Shown here: positions 1-17,769 of the stretch, one piece after another
Layout: each line of letters begins with the position of its first letter
How positions within the stretch are numbered: position 1 is the stretch's first letter
From: Parahoeflea halophila
Lineage (GTDB): Bacteria > Pseudomonadota > Alphaproteobacteria > Rhizobiales > Rhizobiaceae
Reading direction: 5' to 3'
Assembly: GCF_900220985.1 (NCBI RefSeq)
Contig: NZ_OCPC01000006.1
Span: 17,256-81,255 of the forward strand
Length of the DNA: 64,000 nucleotides
The notes under the pieces: model-generated
Told to the model about the DNA's origin: nothing
Database searches by the model: none
Seen by the model: only the letters and a program-made list of their open reading frames with translations
Made by a program: the position numbers and the translations under genes

Positions 1-1
1 G

Positions 2-1177
<1,176 letters not shown>

Positions 1178-1231
1178 TCGATGATCGCCTGGGCGATGGC
1201 GCAAGCCTGCCGACGGCAGAAAATGTGATGC

Positions 1232-1260
1232 AAAACGCGCCGCGAGGCGCGTTTTGTATT
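1232..1260 (+). terminator. Rho-independent terminator of tuf, unit 1
   Basis: Perfect 10-bp stem AAAACGCGCC/GGCGCGTTTT (1232-1241 and 1246-1255) with a GCGA tetraloop, followed by a short T-containing tail. It is the first of two near-identical terminators in the tandem duplication. Confidence 0.85.
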
Positions 1261-1350
1261 TGCGGCGCCGGCATCGTCGCTTCGATCATCGAGTAATCGA
1301 TGATCGCCTGGGCGATGGCGCAAGCCTGCCGGCGGCAGTAAATGTGATGC

Positions 1351-1380
1351 AAAACGCGCCGCGAGGCGCGTTTTGTGTTT
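1351..1380 (+). terminator. Rho-independent terminator, duplicated unit 2
   Basis: Same stem and GCGA loop as the terminator at 1232 (arms 1351-1360 and 1365-1374), followed by TTTTGTGTTT. It arose by the 119-bp duplication and gives two terminators in series after tuf. Confidence 0.83.
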
Positions 1381-1471
1381 CCCGGCGTTGGGACAGCGCG
1401 GCTGGAATGGGATTGACCGGGGCAGGGCAGTGCGATGACATTGCGCCGTCATTTCAGCTTCGGGGGCGCGG

Positions 1472-1750
1472 TTGATTCTGGACTGCGGCAAATTTCTTAT
1501 TCTGATAGCGATGACGACGGGACTGCTGGCGGCCGCGGGGCCGTCATCTGCACGCTGTCCCGACCGTCCACCCTGCAAGGGCTGCGGCTGCAAGGGAGGA
1601 CCGGGATACCGCATCATTGCGACCGGCAAATGTGCCGGATTCAAGCAACTGAAAACAAAATGCGGAGAACCGCCTACGCTCAGATGTACCTTCGAGAATG
1701 CTCCGGGAACTGGGTTGAACAGGCACTGCGCGCTTGCCAAGCCCGATTAA
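1472..1750 (+). CDS. Small secreted cysteine-rich protein, function unknown
   Basis: Predicted 92-residue protein starting at TTG with a G-rich stretch just upstream as a possible ribosome binding site. Residues 1-27 look like a Sec signal peptide (hydrophobic core LILIAMTTGLLAAAG, then SSA before the likely cleavage site). The mature part has eight cysteines, including a CKGCGCKGGPG cluster, which suggests disulfide bonding or metal binding in the periplasm. I do not recognise a named family. A start at the internal ATG (codon 14) would shorten the signal peptide too much. It sits in accessory DNA between tuf and tRNA-Trp. Confidence 0.6.
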   Translation: MILDCGKFLILIAMTTGLLAAAGPSSARCPDRPPCKGCGCKGGPGYRIIATGKCAGFKQLKTKCGEPPTLRCTFENAPGTGLNRHCALAKPD

Positions 1751-2004
1751 TGTCTATCGCGATTGGATTGATCGTTTGAACAAAAGCGAGAGGGTCCCGT
1801 TTCAATCTGCCATCTCGGCCTCCGCGTTTCGCACAGGCCGCGGCGCTGCAGCGGGAAGCTTGAAAAGCCGGCCGCCGCGACCTATAGCAAACACCAGCGC
1901 CGCTCCCTGCTGGGCTCCCTGAAGGTCATATGGAGGCGACGGTGAACAAGAAGCTCTTCTGAAAATCCCAAATCGCAAGAATTTCAGATCGAAAGAGCAC
2001 ACTC

Positions 2005-2655
2005 ATGTCCCTTCCCTTTCTCGACGCAAGCCTGCGGCATCCCATCATTCTGCCCGATGGCAACCCGCACACGGGCACTGTCCATCTTAACCAGGTGATC
2101 GACCACCCCAACATCACAATCGGCGATTACAGCTATTACTCGGGTTTCGAAACGCCCCCAGATTATGCGGCGGCGCTGGCGCCTTATCTTTACCCCGGCG
2201 CCCCTGAACGCCTGAGCATCGGCAGGTTCTGTCAGATCGCCCACGGCGTGCGCATCATCACCAGTTCCGCCAATCATGCCATGGACGGTTTTTCGACCTA
2301 CCCGTTCGCCGTCTTCAACCCGGAGCTGATCGGCAGCTATGGGTCCGCACTCGACAACCGCAAGGACACTGTCATCGGCAACGATGTCTGGCTCGGTTTC
2401 GAATCGGTGGTGATGCCGGGCGTTCGGATCGGAAACGGTGCCATCATCGCCGCGCGCAGTGTGGTCACGCATGACGTGCCGGACTACGCCATTGTCGGCG
2501 GCAATCCGGGCCGCGTGATCCGCCATCGTTTTGATGTGGCTCTCGTCGGGCGGTTGCTGGCGTTGAGCTGGTGGGACTGGGACATCGACCGCATCGAACG
2601 GCATGTCGACGCCATCACCGGCGCTGATATCGAGGTGCTTGAAAGCGCGGCCTGA
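2005..2655 (+). CDS. CatB/Vat-like xenobiotic O-acetyltransferase (left-handed beta-helix)
   Basis: The 216-residue product resembles the hexapeptide-repeat acetyltransferases that include type B chloramphenicol and virginiamycin acetyltransferases, which use acetyl-CoA. Visible signs are the imperfect hexapeptide repeats IGRFCQIAHGVRI and VIGNDVWLGFESVVMPGVRIGNG, the NHAMDGFSTYPF segment carrying the family's catalytic His, and the C-terminal YAIVGGNPGRVIRHRF. A real antibiotic-modifying role cannot be concluded: many chromosomal members act on sugars or unknown substrates. It interrupts the usual tuf-tRNA-Trp arrangement, which suggests an accessory gene. Confidence 0.85.
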   Translation: MSLPFLDASLRHPIILPDGNPHTGTVHLNQVIDHPNITIGDYSYYSGFETPPDYAAALAPYLYPGAPERLSIGRFCQIAHGVRIITSSANHAMDGFSTYPFAVFNPELIGSYGSALDNRKDTVIGNDVWLGFESVVMPGVRIGNGAIIAARSVVTHDVPDYAIVGGNPGRVIRHRFDVALVGRLLALSWWDWDIDRIERHVDAITGADIEVLESAA

Positions 2656-2856
2656 GGACTAAGTCCAGCGGGGCCGGGTGGGCGGACCCTGGCGGGCAAG
2701 CACCGTCAAGGCGGCGCGGATTTGAGCGGCCGACGGGCAGGGGTGATGTGCGGGCGCCGGTGTGGTTGGGCTGCGAAAAAGCACGCTTGCGGTACCCCTT
2801 TTGCACAGCGCTGTGGAGAAAAATATCATGCAGCCGCGATTGCCGTCACTTCGCCC

Positions 2857-2885
2857 TTGCATTGACCGTGTATTTGACGCTATCA
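2857..2885 (+). promoter_or_regulatory. Candidate sigma-70 promoter of tRNA-Trp
   Basis: TTGCAT (2857-2862), a 17-bp spacer and CTATCA (2880-2885) match the rhizobial CTTGAC-N17-CTATAT pattern. The tRNA begins 17 bp after the -10 element. Transcription probably continues into secE-nusG. Confidence 0.55.
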
Positions 2886-2901
2886 GGTCCGCCACCGGAC
2901 T

Positions 2902-2977
2902 AGGGGTATAGCTCAGTTGGTAGAGCGACGGTCTCCAAAACCGTAGGTCGCAGGTTCGAGTCCTGCTGCCCCTGCCA
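2902..2977 (+). tRNA. tRNA-Trp (CCA anticodon)
   Basis: A 76-nt cloverleaf with acceptor stem AGGGGTA/TGCCCCT, D-arm GCTCAGTTGGTAGAGC, anticodon loop CTCCAAA, T-arm around GGTTCGAGTCC and encoded 3' CCA. It lies immediately upstream of secE, the standard alphaproteobacterial position. Confidence 0.96.
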
Positions 2978-3082
2978 GTCCGGAGTTTCCCATTTTGGCG
3001 CCTGCGGACTTTGACGGAGAATCTAGTAGGATCCCGGATTCGGCTAGCAAACTTCGGGCCAGTCTCGCCGCCATCCTTGAAA

Positions 3083-3122
3083 AAAGCCCGATGCCCTCTT
3101 GTGATTTGAAGAATCGGGCTTT
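3083..3122 (+). terminator. Hairpin between tRNA-Trp and secE (possible attenuator)
   Basis: Perfect 10-bp stem AAAGCCCGAT/ATCGGGCTTT with a 20-nt loop, followed only by TTATG. It could be a leaky terminator or a processing stem separating the tRNA from the secE mRNA. Confidence 0.5.
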
Positions 3123-3197
3123 ATGTAGACGTTAACAGACACGCGGTGCGTGGAGCTGGGAGACCGGCTTTACGCGCCGTATAAGCGTGGACAGACA

Positions 3198-3398
3198 ATG
3201 GCATCCAAGACAAATCCGTTTACATTCCTCCAGCAGGTTCGGTCCGAAACTGCAAAAGTGAAATGGCCTTCACGCCGTGAAACCTCGATCTCGACGATCA
3301 TGGTTCTCGTCATGGTGCTGCTTGCGTCCATTTTCTTTTTTACGGCCGACCAGGCTTTGGGTTGGGTGATTGGGCTCATCCTGAACGTTGGCGCTTGA
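3198..3398 (+). CDS. secE: Preprotein translocase subunit SecE
   Basis: A 66-residue inner-membrane protein with one transmembrane helix that clamps SecY in the SecYEG channel. The conserved cytoplasmic segment (FLQQVRSETAKVKWPSRRET) precedes a hydrophobic stretch (TIMVLVMVLLASIFFF). An upstream in-frame start at 3150 exists, but MASKTNPF matches the usual rhizobial N-terminus. nusG follows after 13 bases. Confidence 0.95.
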   Translation: MASKTNPFTFLQQVRSETAKVKWPSRRETSISTIMVLVMVLLASIFFFTADQALGWVIGLILNVGA

Positions 3399-3411
3399 GG
3401 CAGGGGAAAAC

Positions 3412-3942
3412 ATGACTGCACGCTGGTATATCGTCCACGCCTATTCGAATTTCGAGAAGAAGGTCGCGGAATCGATCGAGGAGCAGGCTCGTCAGAAGGG
3501 CTTGAGCCATCTGTTCGAAAAGATTCTGGTGCCGGTCGAGAAGGTCGTCGAGCTGCGCCGTGGCCGCAAGGTGGATGCGGAACGCAAGTTCTTCCCCGGC
3601 TATGTCATGGTCCGCGCCGATCTGACCGATGAAGCCTTTCACCTGATCAAGAACACGCCGAAGGTGACGGGTTTCCTGGGCAGCGATTCCAAGCCTGTTC
3701 CAATTCCGGACTCTGAGGCCGAGCGCATCCTGACCCAGGTACAGGAAGGTGTCGAGCGGCCAAAGCCTTCCATCGCTTTCGAAATCGGCGAACAGGTTCG
3801 CGTGTCGGACGGTCCTTTCGCGTCGTTTAACGGCGTCGTGCAGGAAGTCGACGAAGAGCGCTCGCGCCTGAAGGTCGAAGTGTCCATTTTCGGCCGGGCC
3901 ACCCCGGTCGAGCTCGAATACGGTCAGGTCGAAAAGGTCTGA
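3412..3942 (+). CDS. nusG: Transcription termination/antitermination factor NusG
   Basis: A 176-residue NusG: N-terminal NGN domain (ARWYIVHAYSNFEKKV..., FFPGYVMV, NTPKVTGFLG) that binds RNA polymerase, and C-terminal KOW domain (FEIGEQVRVSDGPFASFNGVV) that contacts Rho or S10. The start at 3412 is chosen because of the GAGGCAGGGG ribosome binding site and the family N-terminus; an in-frame start at 3388 would add eight residues of unlikely sequence. Confidence 0.96.
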   Translation: MTARWYIVHAYSNFEKKVAESIEEQARQKGLSHLFEKILVPVEKVVELRRGRKVDAERKFFPGYVMVRADLTDEAFHLIKNTPKVTGFLGSDSKPVPIPDSEAERILTQVQEGVERPKPSIAFEIGEQVRVSDGPFASFNGVVQEVDEERSRLKVEVSIFGRATPVELEYGQVEKV

Positions 3943-4139
3943 TCACTTATTTCCCGGTCTGCGTTTCCACTCCGGAGGCGTGGGCGGGATTTTGCATTTC
4001 CGGCATCACCGAAAATGCATCCGCGTGGAAGGCGAGGAGGCTGAAGCCGGCCTCGTGAACCGAACCACGCAACCGCAGCCGCCGGTGTTCCGGCATGAGG
4101 GGATGCTTCAGGTGTCCCGTAACAAGAGGCAGAGAAACA

Positions 4140-4568
4140 ATGGCTAAGAAAGTTGCAGGTCAACTCAAGCTGCAGGTTCCGGCCGGTTCGGCGACCCCGT
4201 CGCCCCCGATTGGTCCGGCGCTTGGTCAGCGCGGCATCAACATCATGGAATTCTGTAAGGGATTCAATGCCGCTACCCAGGAAATGGAAAAGGGCATGCC
4301 GATCCCGGTCGTCATCACCTACTACCAGGACAAGTCCTTCAATTTCACGATGAAGAAACCTCCTGTGAGCTACTTCCTCAAGAAGGAAGCCAAGCTCAAG
4401 TCCGGCTCCAAGACTCCGGGCAAGGAAGTTGCAGGCTCGATCACGCGTGACCAGGTCCGCACGATCGCCGAAGCAAAGATGAAGGATCTCAACGCCGCCG
4501 ACATCGAAGGCGCGATGGCAATGGTCGAGGGCTCCGCCCGCTCCATGGGCCTGGAAGTGACGGGATAA
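4140..4568 (+). CDS. rplK: 50S ribosomal protein L11
   Basis: A 142-residue protein of the GTPase-associated centre of the large subunit. The hallmark N-terminus [31 protein letters not shown], with its proline-rich PPIGPALGQ turn, is present, and the C-terminal RNA-binding domain ends in SARSMGLEV. The start is set at MAKKVAG after an AAGAGGCAGAG ribosome binding site. A 197-bp leader separates it from nusG; rplA follows after four bases. Confidence 0.97.
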   Translation: MAKKVAGQLKLQVPAGSATPSPPIGPALGQRGINIMEFCKGFNAATQEMEKGMPIPVVITYYQDKSFNFTMKKPPVSYFLKKEAKLKSGSKTPGKEVAGSITRDQVRTIAEAKMKDLNAADIEGAMAMVEGSARSMGLEVTG

Positions 4569-4572
4569 GACC

Positions 4573-5271
4573 ATGGCCAAGATTGCAAAGCGTATGCAGA
4601 AGATCAACGAAGGAGTTGATCGCGACAAGCTCTACCCGCTCGGCGAAGCCGTTTCGATGCTCAAGGAGCGCGCCGTTGCCAAGTTCGACGAGACCATTGA
4701 AGTCTCGATGAACCTGGGTGTCGACCCCCGTCACGCCGACCAGATGGTCCGCGGCGTGGTCAACCTGCCGAACGGCACCGGCCGTACCGTCCGCGTCGGC
4801 GTCTTCGCCCGTGGCGACAAGGCCGACGAAGCCCGTGCAGCAGGCGCCGATGTTGTTGGTGCCGAAGACCTCGTTGAGGCCGTTCAGGCAGGCAACATCG
4901 ATTTCGACCGTTGTATCGCCACTCCGGACATGATGCCGCTCGTCGGTCGTCTCGGCAAGGTTCTCGGCCCGCGTGGCATGATGCCGAACCCGAAGGTCGG
5001 CACCGTGACCATGGACGTAGCCGGTGCGGTCAACGCCTCCAAGGGCGGCGCTGTCGAGTTCCGCGTCGAAAAGGCCGGTATCGTGCATGCCGGTATCGGC
5101 AAGGCCTCTTTCGGTCCTCAGCAGATCGAAGAAAACATCCGCGCCTTCGCTGATGCCGTGGTCAAGGCCAAGCCGGCCGGCGCCAAGGGCAACTATGTCA
5201 AGCGCGTGGCGATTTCCTCGACCATGGGGCCTGGCCTCAAGATCGATCCGTCGTCGCTCAGCGTCGCCTGA
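4573..5271 (+). CDS. rplA: 50S ribosomal protein L1
   Basis: A 232-residue L1, a primary 23S rRNA binder forming the mobile L1 stalk at the E site. Family signatures include the [17 protein letters not shown] stretch and the [21 protein letters not shown]-terminus. In other bacteria L1 represses its own L11-L1 operon by binding the mRNA leader; the rplK leader here would be the place to look for a mimic. It is tightly coupled to rplK (four-base gap). Confidence 0.97.
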   Translation: MAKIAKRMQKINEGVDRDKLYPLGEAVSMLKERAVAKFDETIEVSMNLGVDPRHADQMVRGVVNLPNGTGRTVRVGVFARGDKADEARAAGADVVGAEDLVEAVQAGNIDFDRCIATPDMMPLVGRLGKVLGPRGMMPNPKVGTVTMDVAGAVNASKGGAVEFRVEKAGIVHAGIGKASFGPQQIEENIRAFADAVVKAKPAGAKGNYVKRVAISSTMGPGLKIDPSSLSVA

Positions 5272-5619
5272 TTTGAAAATATCAGGGAAACCGGATATTA
5301 GTCCGGTTTTCCTCAGTTTTCGGCCTTCGGGCCGGAAAGGTCCGGGAGATTTCCCGGGCTCCCTGTCCGAGATTGCAGGTGGTGCGCCCTCATCGGTTCA
5401 CCTTAATTCACCGGCCTGCATGAGACGGGTTAGATCCGTTTTCGGGAGTGAATGCTCCAACGGTTCGAACCTCGCTTGCCTTGTGCCGCTACCGCTCGTC
5501 GGTTCCGGCGTAAGGGGACAGGATCCTCAAGCGTCGCTTGCGGGTTCCACAAGAATCCCTGGCGGCAAAGGCAAACCCGGCAGATGGTGCACGCATCATC
5601 TGTCAACTGGAGAAACGCA
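5272..5619 (+). promoter_or_regulatory. rplJ (L10) leader with several hairpins
   Basis: This 348-bp gap contains no gene. It holds successive stems: AAACCGGA/TCCGGTTT (5288-5309, followed by a T-rich stretch and possibly an attenuator after rplA), CGGCC-TTCG-GGCCG (5321-5334) and CCGGGA/TCCCGG (5342-5356), then a long structured stretch up to the GTG start. A long leader here is where the ribosomal protein L10(L12)4 complex represses translation in many bacteria. I infer an L10 leader from position and structure and did not match it to a covariance model. Confidence 0.55.
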
Positions 5620-6138
5620 GTGGATAGAGCGGAAAAACGCGAATTCGTCACTGAACTGAACGGTGTTTTCACAAACGCCGGCTCGGTTGTCGTGGCCCAC
5701 TACGCCGGTCTTACGGTTGCGCAAATGAACGACCTTCGGTCGCGCATGCGCACAGCCGGAGGCACCGTCAAGGTCGCGAAGAACCGCCTTGCCAAGATCG
5801 CTCTTCAGGGCACGGAGTCGGAAGGGGTCGCAGATCTCTTCACGGGTCAGACGCTCATCGCCTATTGCGATGATCCGGTGACCGCTCCGAAGATCACCGT
5901 CGAGTTTACCAAGGTCAGCGACAAGCTGGTCATTCTTGGTGGCGCGATGGGGGCGACAACACTCGACGCAGATGGGGTCAAGGCGCTTGCCACGATGCCG
6001 TCCATCGACGAGCTCCGCGCAAAGATTGTTGGCATGATTCAGACGCCAGCAACGCGCATCGCCCAGATCGTCAACGCACCGGCTGGTGCGGTGGCACGCG
6101 TCATCGGCGCACACGCCCGGAAGGACGAAGCCGCATAA
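5620..6138 (+). CDS. rplJ: 50S ribosomal protein L10
   Basis: A 172-residue stalk base protein anchoring L7/L12 dimers. The start is the GTG of [14 protein letters not shown], preceded by GGAGA; the open frame extends further upstream to 5452, but that part lies in the leader and would not match L10. Conserved features are [20 protein letters not shown], the KNRLAKIAL segment and the C-terminal helix ([21 protein letters not shown]) that binds L12. Confidence 0.95.
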   Translation: MDRAEKREFVTELNGVFTNAGSVVVAHYAGLTVAQMNDLRSRMRTAGGTVKVAKNRLAKIALQGTESEGVADLFTGQTLIAYCDDPVTAPKITVEFTKVSDKLVILGGAMGATTLDADGVKALATMPSIDELRAKIVGMIQTPATRIAQIVNAPAGAVARVIGAHARKDEAA

Positions 6139-6201
6139 GGCGGAACTTCGCTGTGAAAATAGTTCAAAACCGGTTCGAACCGAATACAAGGAAGTAAGAA
6201 A

Positions 6202-6582
6202 ATGGCTGATCTCGCCAAAATCGTGGAAGACCTTTCCAACCTGACCGTCCTGGAAGCTGCTGAGCTGTCCAAGATGCTTGAAGAAAAGTGGGGCGTTTCC
6301 GCCGCCGCTCCCGTGGCCGTTGCTGCCGCCGGTGGCGCTGCTGGTGCTCCTGCTGAAGCCGCTGAAGAGCAGACTGAATTCGACGTGATCCTCGCCGAAG
6401 CCGGCGCCAACAAGATCAACGTCATCAAGGAAGTCCGCGGCATCACCGGTCTTGGCCTCAAGGAAGCCAAGGACCTGGTCGAAGCTGCTCCGAAGGCTGT
6501 CAAGGAAGGCATCTCCAAGGGCGAAGCTGACGACATCAAGAAGAAGCTTGAAGACGCTGGCGCCAAGGTCACCGTCAAGTAA
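6202..6582 (+). CDS. rplL: 50S ribosomal protein L7/L12
   Basis: A 126-residue stalk protein: N-terminal dimerisation helices ([23 protein letters not shown]), an Ala/Gly/Pro-rich hinge (about residues 35-55) and the C-terminal factor-binding domain ([10 protein letters not shown]...[20 protein letters not shown]). It recruits EF-Tu and EF-G to the ribosome. AAGGAAG lies upstream as ribosome binding site. Multiple hairpins downstream probably lower read-through into rpoB. Confidence 0.97.
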   Translation: MADLAKIVEDLSNLTVLEAAELSKMLEEKWGVSAAAPVAVAAAGGAAGAPAEAAEEQTEFDVILAEAGANKINVIKEVRGITGLGLKEAKDLVEAAPKAVKEGISKGEADDIKKKLEDAGAKVTVK

Positions 6583-6593
6583 GACGATACCCG

Positions 6594-6632
6594 CATCCGG
6601 GGGGCGGGGCGTCTCGCCCCCCGGATGTATTT
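6594..6632 (+). terminator. Attenuator/terminator between rplL and rpoB
   Basis: Perfect 13-bp GC-rich stem CATCCGGGGGGCG/CGCCCCCCGGATG (6594-6606 and 6615-6627), loop of 8, then TATTTG. The position matches the rplL-rpoB attenuator known in E. coli, where partial termination sets the ratio of ribosomal protein to polymerase mRNA. Confidence 0.7.
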
Positions 6633-6644
6633 GCTGACGAACAG

Positions 6645-6680
6645 ATTACCCAAAAGCCTGGAAAACGGCTTTTGGGTAAT
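6645..6680 (+). promoter_or_regulatory. Second hairpin in the rplL-rpoB gap (candidate RNA-processing site)
   Basis: Perfect 14-bp stem ATTACCCAAAAGCC/GGCTTTTGGGTAAT with an 8-nt loop, only 17 bases after the first hairpin and without a T-tail. A long stem here may be an RNase III cleavage site, as in the E. coli rplL-rpoB gap; this is inference from position and shape. Confidence 0.5.
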
Positions 6681-6841
6681 GGGTTCTTCAAAAGGATGGT
6701 CTCGACCCAGACCGCTAGGCACTCCGGCCGCGCCGTCTGGGATCTGAGACGAGATTGATTGAATTCATTTATATGACGGAGTCGCTTGGCCAGCGGCGTT
6801 CGTCTGTTGCAGGCCCGGATGCAAATTGACAAGGAGCGACG

Positions 6842-11017
<4,176 letters not shown>

Positions 11018-11026
11018 AGCCTGGAA

Positions 11027-11053
11027 GGCGCGAGGGGCAGGGCCCTTCGCGCC
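11027..11053 (+). promoter_or_regulatory. Hairpin between rpoB and rpoC
   Basis: Eleven-pair stem GGCGCGAGGGG/CCCTTCGCGCC with one G-T pair and a 5-nt loop just after the rpoB stop codon. There is no strong T-tail, so it is more likely an mRNA-stabilising or processing element than a terminator. Confidence 0.45.
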
Positions 11054-11190
11054 ATCTACCTTTCCGCTTCGGCGGCAAGGAGATGACACCCGCCTTTGAC
11101 GCGGTGAAATGAATTTCAGGCGATGGCCTGTGCCGGTGGACACCGGCGCCGTCGCAAGCCAAGGGCGAACAGCCCTAAAAGGAGACAGGC

Positions 11191-15399
<4,209 letters not shown>

Positions 15400-15420
15400 G
15401 CGGTTTCGTCCAAAACATGC

Positions 15421-15450
15421 AAAAGGCCGCCTTTCGGGGCGGCCTTTTTT
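15421..15450 (+). terminator. Rho-independent terminator after rpoC (bidirectional)
   Basis: Eleven-bp stem AAAAGGCCGCC/GGCGGCCTTTT with a 6-nt loop and a TTTTTT tail. The A-run on the left side lets it also serve the convergent gene at 15499-15807. Confidence 0.9.
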
Positions 15451-15498
15451 GTTGCAGGCAGAGTGTTGCCAGATTCCGACCGCGCAAGCGGTGACGGC

Positions 15499-15807
15499 TC
15501 AGCTGCCGTCCGTGTCGACATTGATGATCGCCACCTCGCCCTCAAGGGCGCCCTGGTAGGCCGAGGCATGCGGCTCTTCGTCCGGCATGCCGCCCATCAG
15601 TCCGATCTGGTCGAGATCTGCTTCCGCAAAGCCCTTCGCTGACAACGCGTCCAGGCAGAGCCGCACCGCGCTATCCTCGTCCGGGGCGGCAAGCATGACA
15701 TGGATTGCGGCCATGTCCCCACCCATTTCCTGGTTGACGCGGCCGGTGATGATGAAAACCGTCGTGTCGCTCTCGCCATGGCCGGCATTGTCATTGTCAG
15801 AAATCAC
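15499..15807 (-). CDS. Conserved hypothetical protein, 102 aa
   Basis: A soluble, acidic protein with no signal peptide or membrane segment. The middle (MLAAPDEDSAVRLCLDALSAKGFAEADLDQIGLM) and the end (DEEPHASAYQGALEGEVAII) look well structured and resemble small proteins I have seen in rhizobial genomes, sometimes loosely labelled transcriptional regulators; I see no DNA-binding motif to support that. It is convergent with rpoC and shares its terminator. Confidence 0.7.
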   Translation of the reverse strand: MISDNDNAGHGESDTTVFIITGRVNQEMGGDMAAIHVMLAAPDEDSAVRLCLDALSAKGFAEADLDQIGLMGGMPDEEPHASAYQGALEGEVAIINVDTDGS

Positions 15808-16086
15808 AGGCTCGTCCTTTCGGTGTCTTGGTTTGAGCGACTACTCCCACGTCATCCTCGCAAAGGCAATGTTTGGCGGTGCCTCCATTGCGCCTGCTGG
15901 ACCGTGACCCGGCAGGGATGCCAATGCTGGCGGCAAGCCAGAGCTTGCTGACGGACGTGAACCGTGGTTCTCTTTCGCCCGGCAGGCATCTCGCCTGTCA
16001 TTGGCATCAGGCTGCAGTGTTCCGGCTCGGTCCCGCAAAGGTAACTACCGGCCGGAGTGCGGAGCGTGAAACTATTGGAGGACAGC

Positions 16087-16341
16087 ATGGGCATCCAAGG
16101 ATTGATTGTATTTCTGCTGATCGGCGCAATTGCGGGCTGGCTGGCTGGTCTGATCATGAAGGGCTTTGGCTTCGGCCTTATCGGCAACATCGTGGTCGGC
16201 ATCATCGGCGCGTTCATTGCCGGGCTGTTGCTGCCCATGATCGGCATATCCATCGGCGGCGGCCTGATCGGTTCCATCATTCATGCGACCATCGGGGCGG
16301 TGATCCTGTTGTTCCTGATCGGTCTTGTAAAGAAACGCTAG
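16087..16341 (+). CDS. GlsB/YeaQ/YmgE-family stress-associated membrane protein
   Basis: An 84-residue inner-membrane protein made almost entirely of three glycine-rich hydrophobic helices (GLIVFLLIGAIAGWLAG, LIGNIVVGIIGAFIAGLLL, IHATIGAVILLFLIGL), the pattern of transglycosylase-associated/YeaQ proteins. The start at 16087 follows TTGGAGGACAGC; an in-frame upstream ATG at 16057 lacks such a site. Family members are often stress-induced, but I found no EcfG-type promoter in front of this copy. Molecular function is unknown. Confidence 0.85.
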   Translation: MGIQGLIVFLLIGAIAGWLAGLIMKGFGFGLIGNIVVGIIGAFIAGLLLPMIGISIGGGLIGSIIHATIGAVILLFLIGLVKKR

Positions 16342-16830
16342 CTTCGCCGCAGCCATTGATCGAACGACAGGCGACTCGGCACGACGGCCGCCTGAGTCGG
16401 CGGATTGTCAGTCACCGCCGGAGACGATTCCCAGTGGTTCGGGCTCAAAGGCCGGGGCAGGGCAACGAAACACTTGATTGGGGATGCTCTGCGCAATAAT
16501 ATGTCGCCATCTTCTCGGCGGCGCGCGGAGGATGCGGCCATTTGCGATTATTTCCAGCATGGTCTTGACGGCATGCGTGAAAATCCGTAGTTACCGGCCA
16601 CCGAGACCGATGTGAGGCGCTTTTCTTCGGAACGACACGTTCTGGAACTTGCCTCAAACACGGTTTCTGACTGCACTGTGAACTGACAATGCTGCACGCA
16701 AGACACGGCCGATTGTGTCCTCTGCTTTTATGGGCCTTCCGGTAGAACCGGTCCGGCCCTTATTTTGCGCATCCGGTTCGCGGGCAACGTGCCCGAGAGG
16801 GCGAAACATGAATTCTAAAGGGATGGTTAC
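16342..16830 (+). promoter_or_regulatory. Upstream region of the str operon (no gene)
   Basis: A 489-bp stretch with no credible gene. It contains a candidate promoter, TTGATT (16474-16479), 17-bp spacer, TAATAT (16497-16502), and near its end a structured leader: nested GGGCC...GGCCC and CCGGT/ACCGG stems around 16732-16760 and CGGGCA/TGCCCG around 16782-16796. The structured leader just before rpsL would suit ribosomal protein autoregulation; that is inference. Confidence 0.4.
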
Positions 16831-17202
16831 ATGCCAACTGTAAACCAGCTGATCCGCAAGCCGCGCCAGGCGCCGGTAAAGCGCAACAAGGTTCCCGCGC
16901 TGGAGCAGAATCCGCAGAAGCGCGGCGTTTGCACCCGTGTGTACACCACGACCCCGAAGAAGCCGAACTCGGCGCTTCGTAAGGTTGCAAAGATCCGTCT
17001 GACCAACGGCTATGAAGTGATCGGGTATATCCCGGGTGAGGGTCACAACCTTCAGGAACACTCCGTGGTCATGATCCGCGGCGGCCGCGTGAAGGACCTT
17101 CCGGGTGTGCGTTACCACGTCATCCGTGGCGTTCTCGATACCCAGGGTGTCAAGAACCGCAAGCAGCGCCGCTCGAAATACGGCGCCAAGCGTCCGAAGT
17201 AA
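16831..17202 (+). CDS. rpsL: 30S ribosomal protein S12
   Basis: A 123-residue decoding-centre protein and first gene of the str operon. The [16 protein letters not shown] and [13 protein letters not shown] segments are canonical. Lysines 43 and 88, whose substitution gives streptomycin resistance in many bacteria, are both present, so the sequence looks drug-sensitive at this locus. Confidence 0.97.
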   Translation: MPTVNQLIRKPRQAPVKRNKVPALEQNPQKRGVCTRVYTTTPKKPNSALRKVAKIRLTNGYEVIGYIPGEGHNLQEHSVVMIRGGRVKDLPGVRYHVIRGVLDTQGVKNRKQRRSKYGAKRPK

Positions 17203-17268
17203 TTGTGTCGGTTGGCTGCATGAAGGTGCAGCTGGCCGTTTCGACCCATCAGTTGAAAGACGAAAAGC

Positions 17269-17739
17269 ATGTCACGACGTCACAGTGCAGAAAAGCGTGA
17301 GATCAACCCGGATCCGAAGTTCGGTGACCTGGTTCTCTCCAAGTTCATGAACGCCATCATGATGCACGGCAAGAAATCAGTTGCCGAGCAGATCGTATAT
17401 GGTGCGCTTGATCAGGTCGAGGCGCGGTCCAAGTCGGAGCCGGTTGCCCAGTTCCACACAGCGCTCGAAAATGTTGCCCCGCACGTGGAAGTTCGTTCCC
17501 GTCGTGTTGGTGGCGCGACCTATCAGGTCCCGGTCGATGTTCGTCCCGAGCGCCGTCAGGCTCTTGCTATTCGCTGGCTGATCGCCGCTGCGCGCAAGCG
17601 CAACGAAACCACCATGGTCGAGCGCCTCTCGGGCGAACTCATGGACGCAGCGAACAATCGCGGCAGTGCTGTCAAGAAGCGGGAAGACACCCACAAGATG
17701 GCCGACGCCAACCGCGCATTTTCGCATTACCGCTGGTAA
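17269..17739 (+). CDS. rpsG: 30S ribosomal protein S7
   Basis: A 156-residue primary 16S rRNA binder that organises the 30S head and touches the E-site tRNA. Signatures are [19 protein letters not shown], the [17 protein letters not shown] beta-arm and RALAIRW-type segment (here [16 protein letters not shown]). Lies 66 bp after rpsL and 30 bp before fusA. In E. coli, S7 represses the str operon at the rpsL-rpsG gap. Confidence 0.97.
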   Translation: MSRRHSAEKREINPDPKFGDLVLSKFMNAIMMHGKKSVAEQIVYGALDQVEARSKSEPVAQFHTALENVAPHVEVRSRRVGGATYQVPVDVRPERRQALAIRWLIAAARKRNETTMVERLSGELMDAANNRGSAVKKREDTHKMADANRAFSHYRW

Positions 17740-17769
17740 TCAGCGAACCGTTCTCGAAAGGCATTCACA

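Noticed and set aside
16626-16670. GGAAC strings upstream of rpsL as EcfG promoters
   Set aside because: Neither GGAAC has a CGTT 16 or 17 bases downstream, and ribosomal genes are not expected targets.
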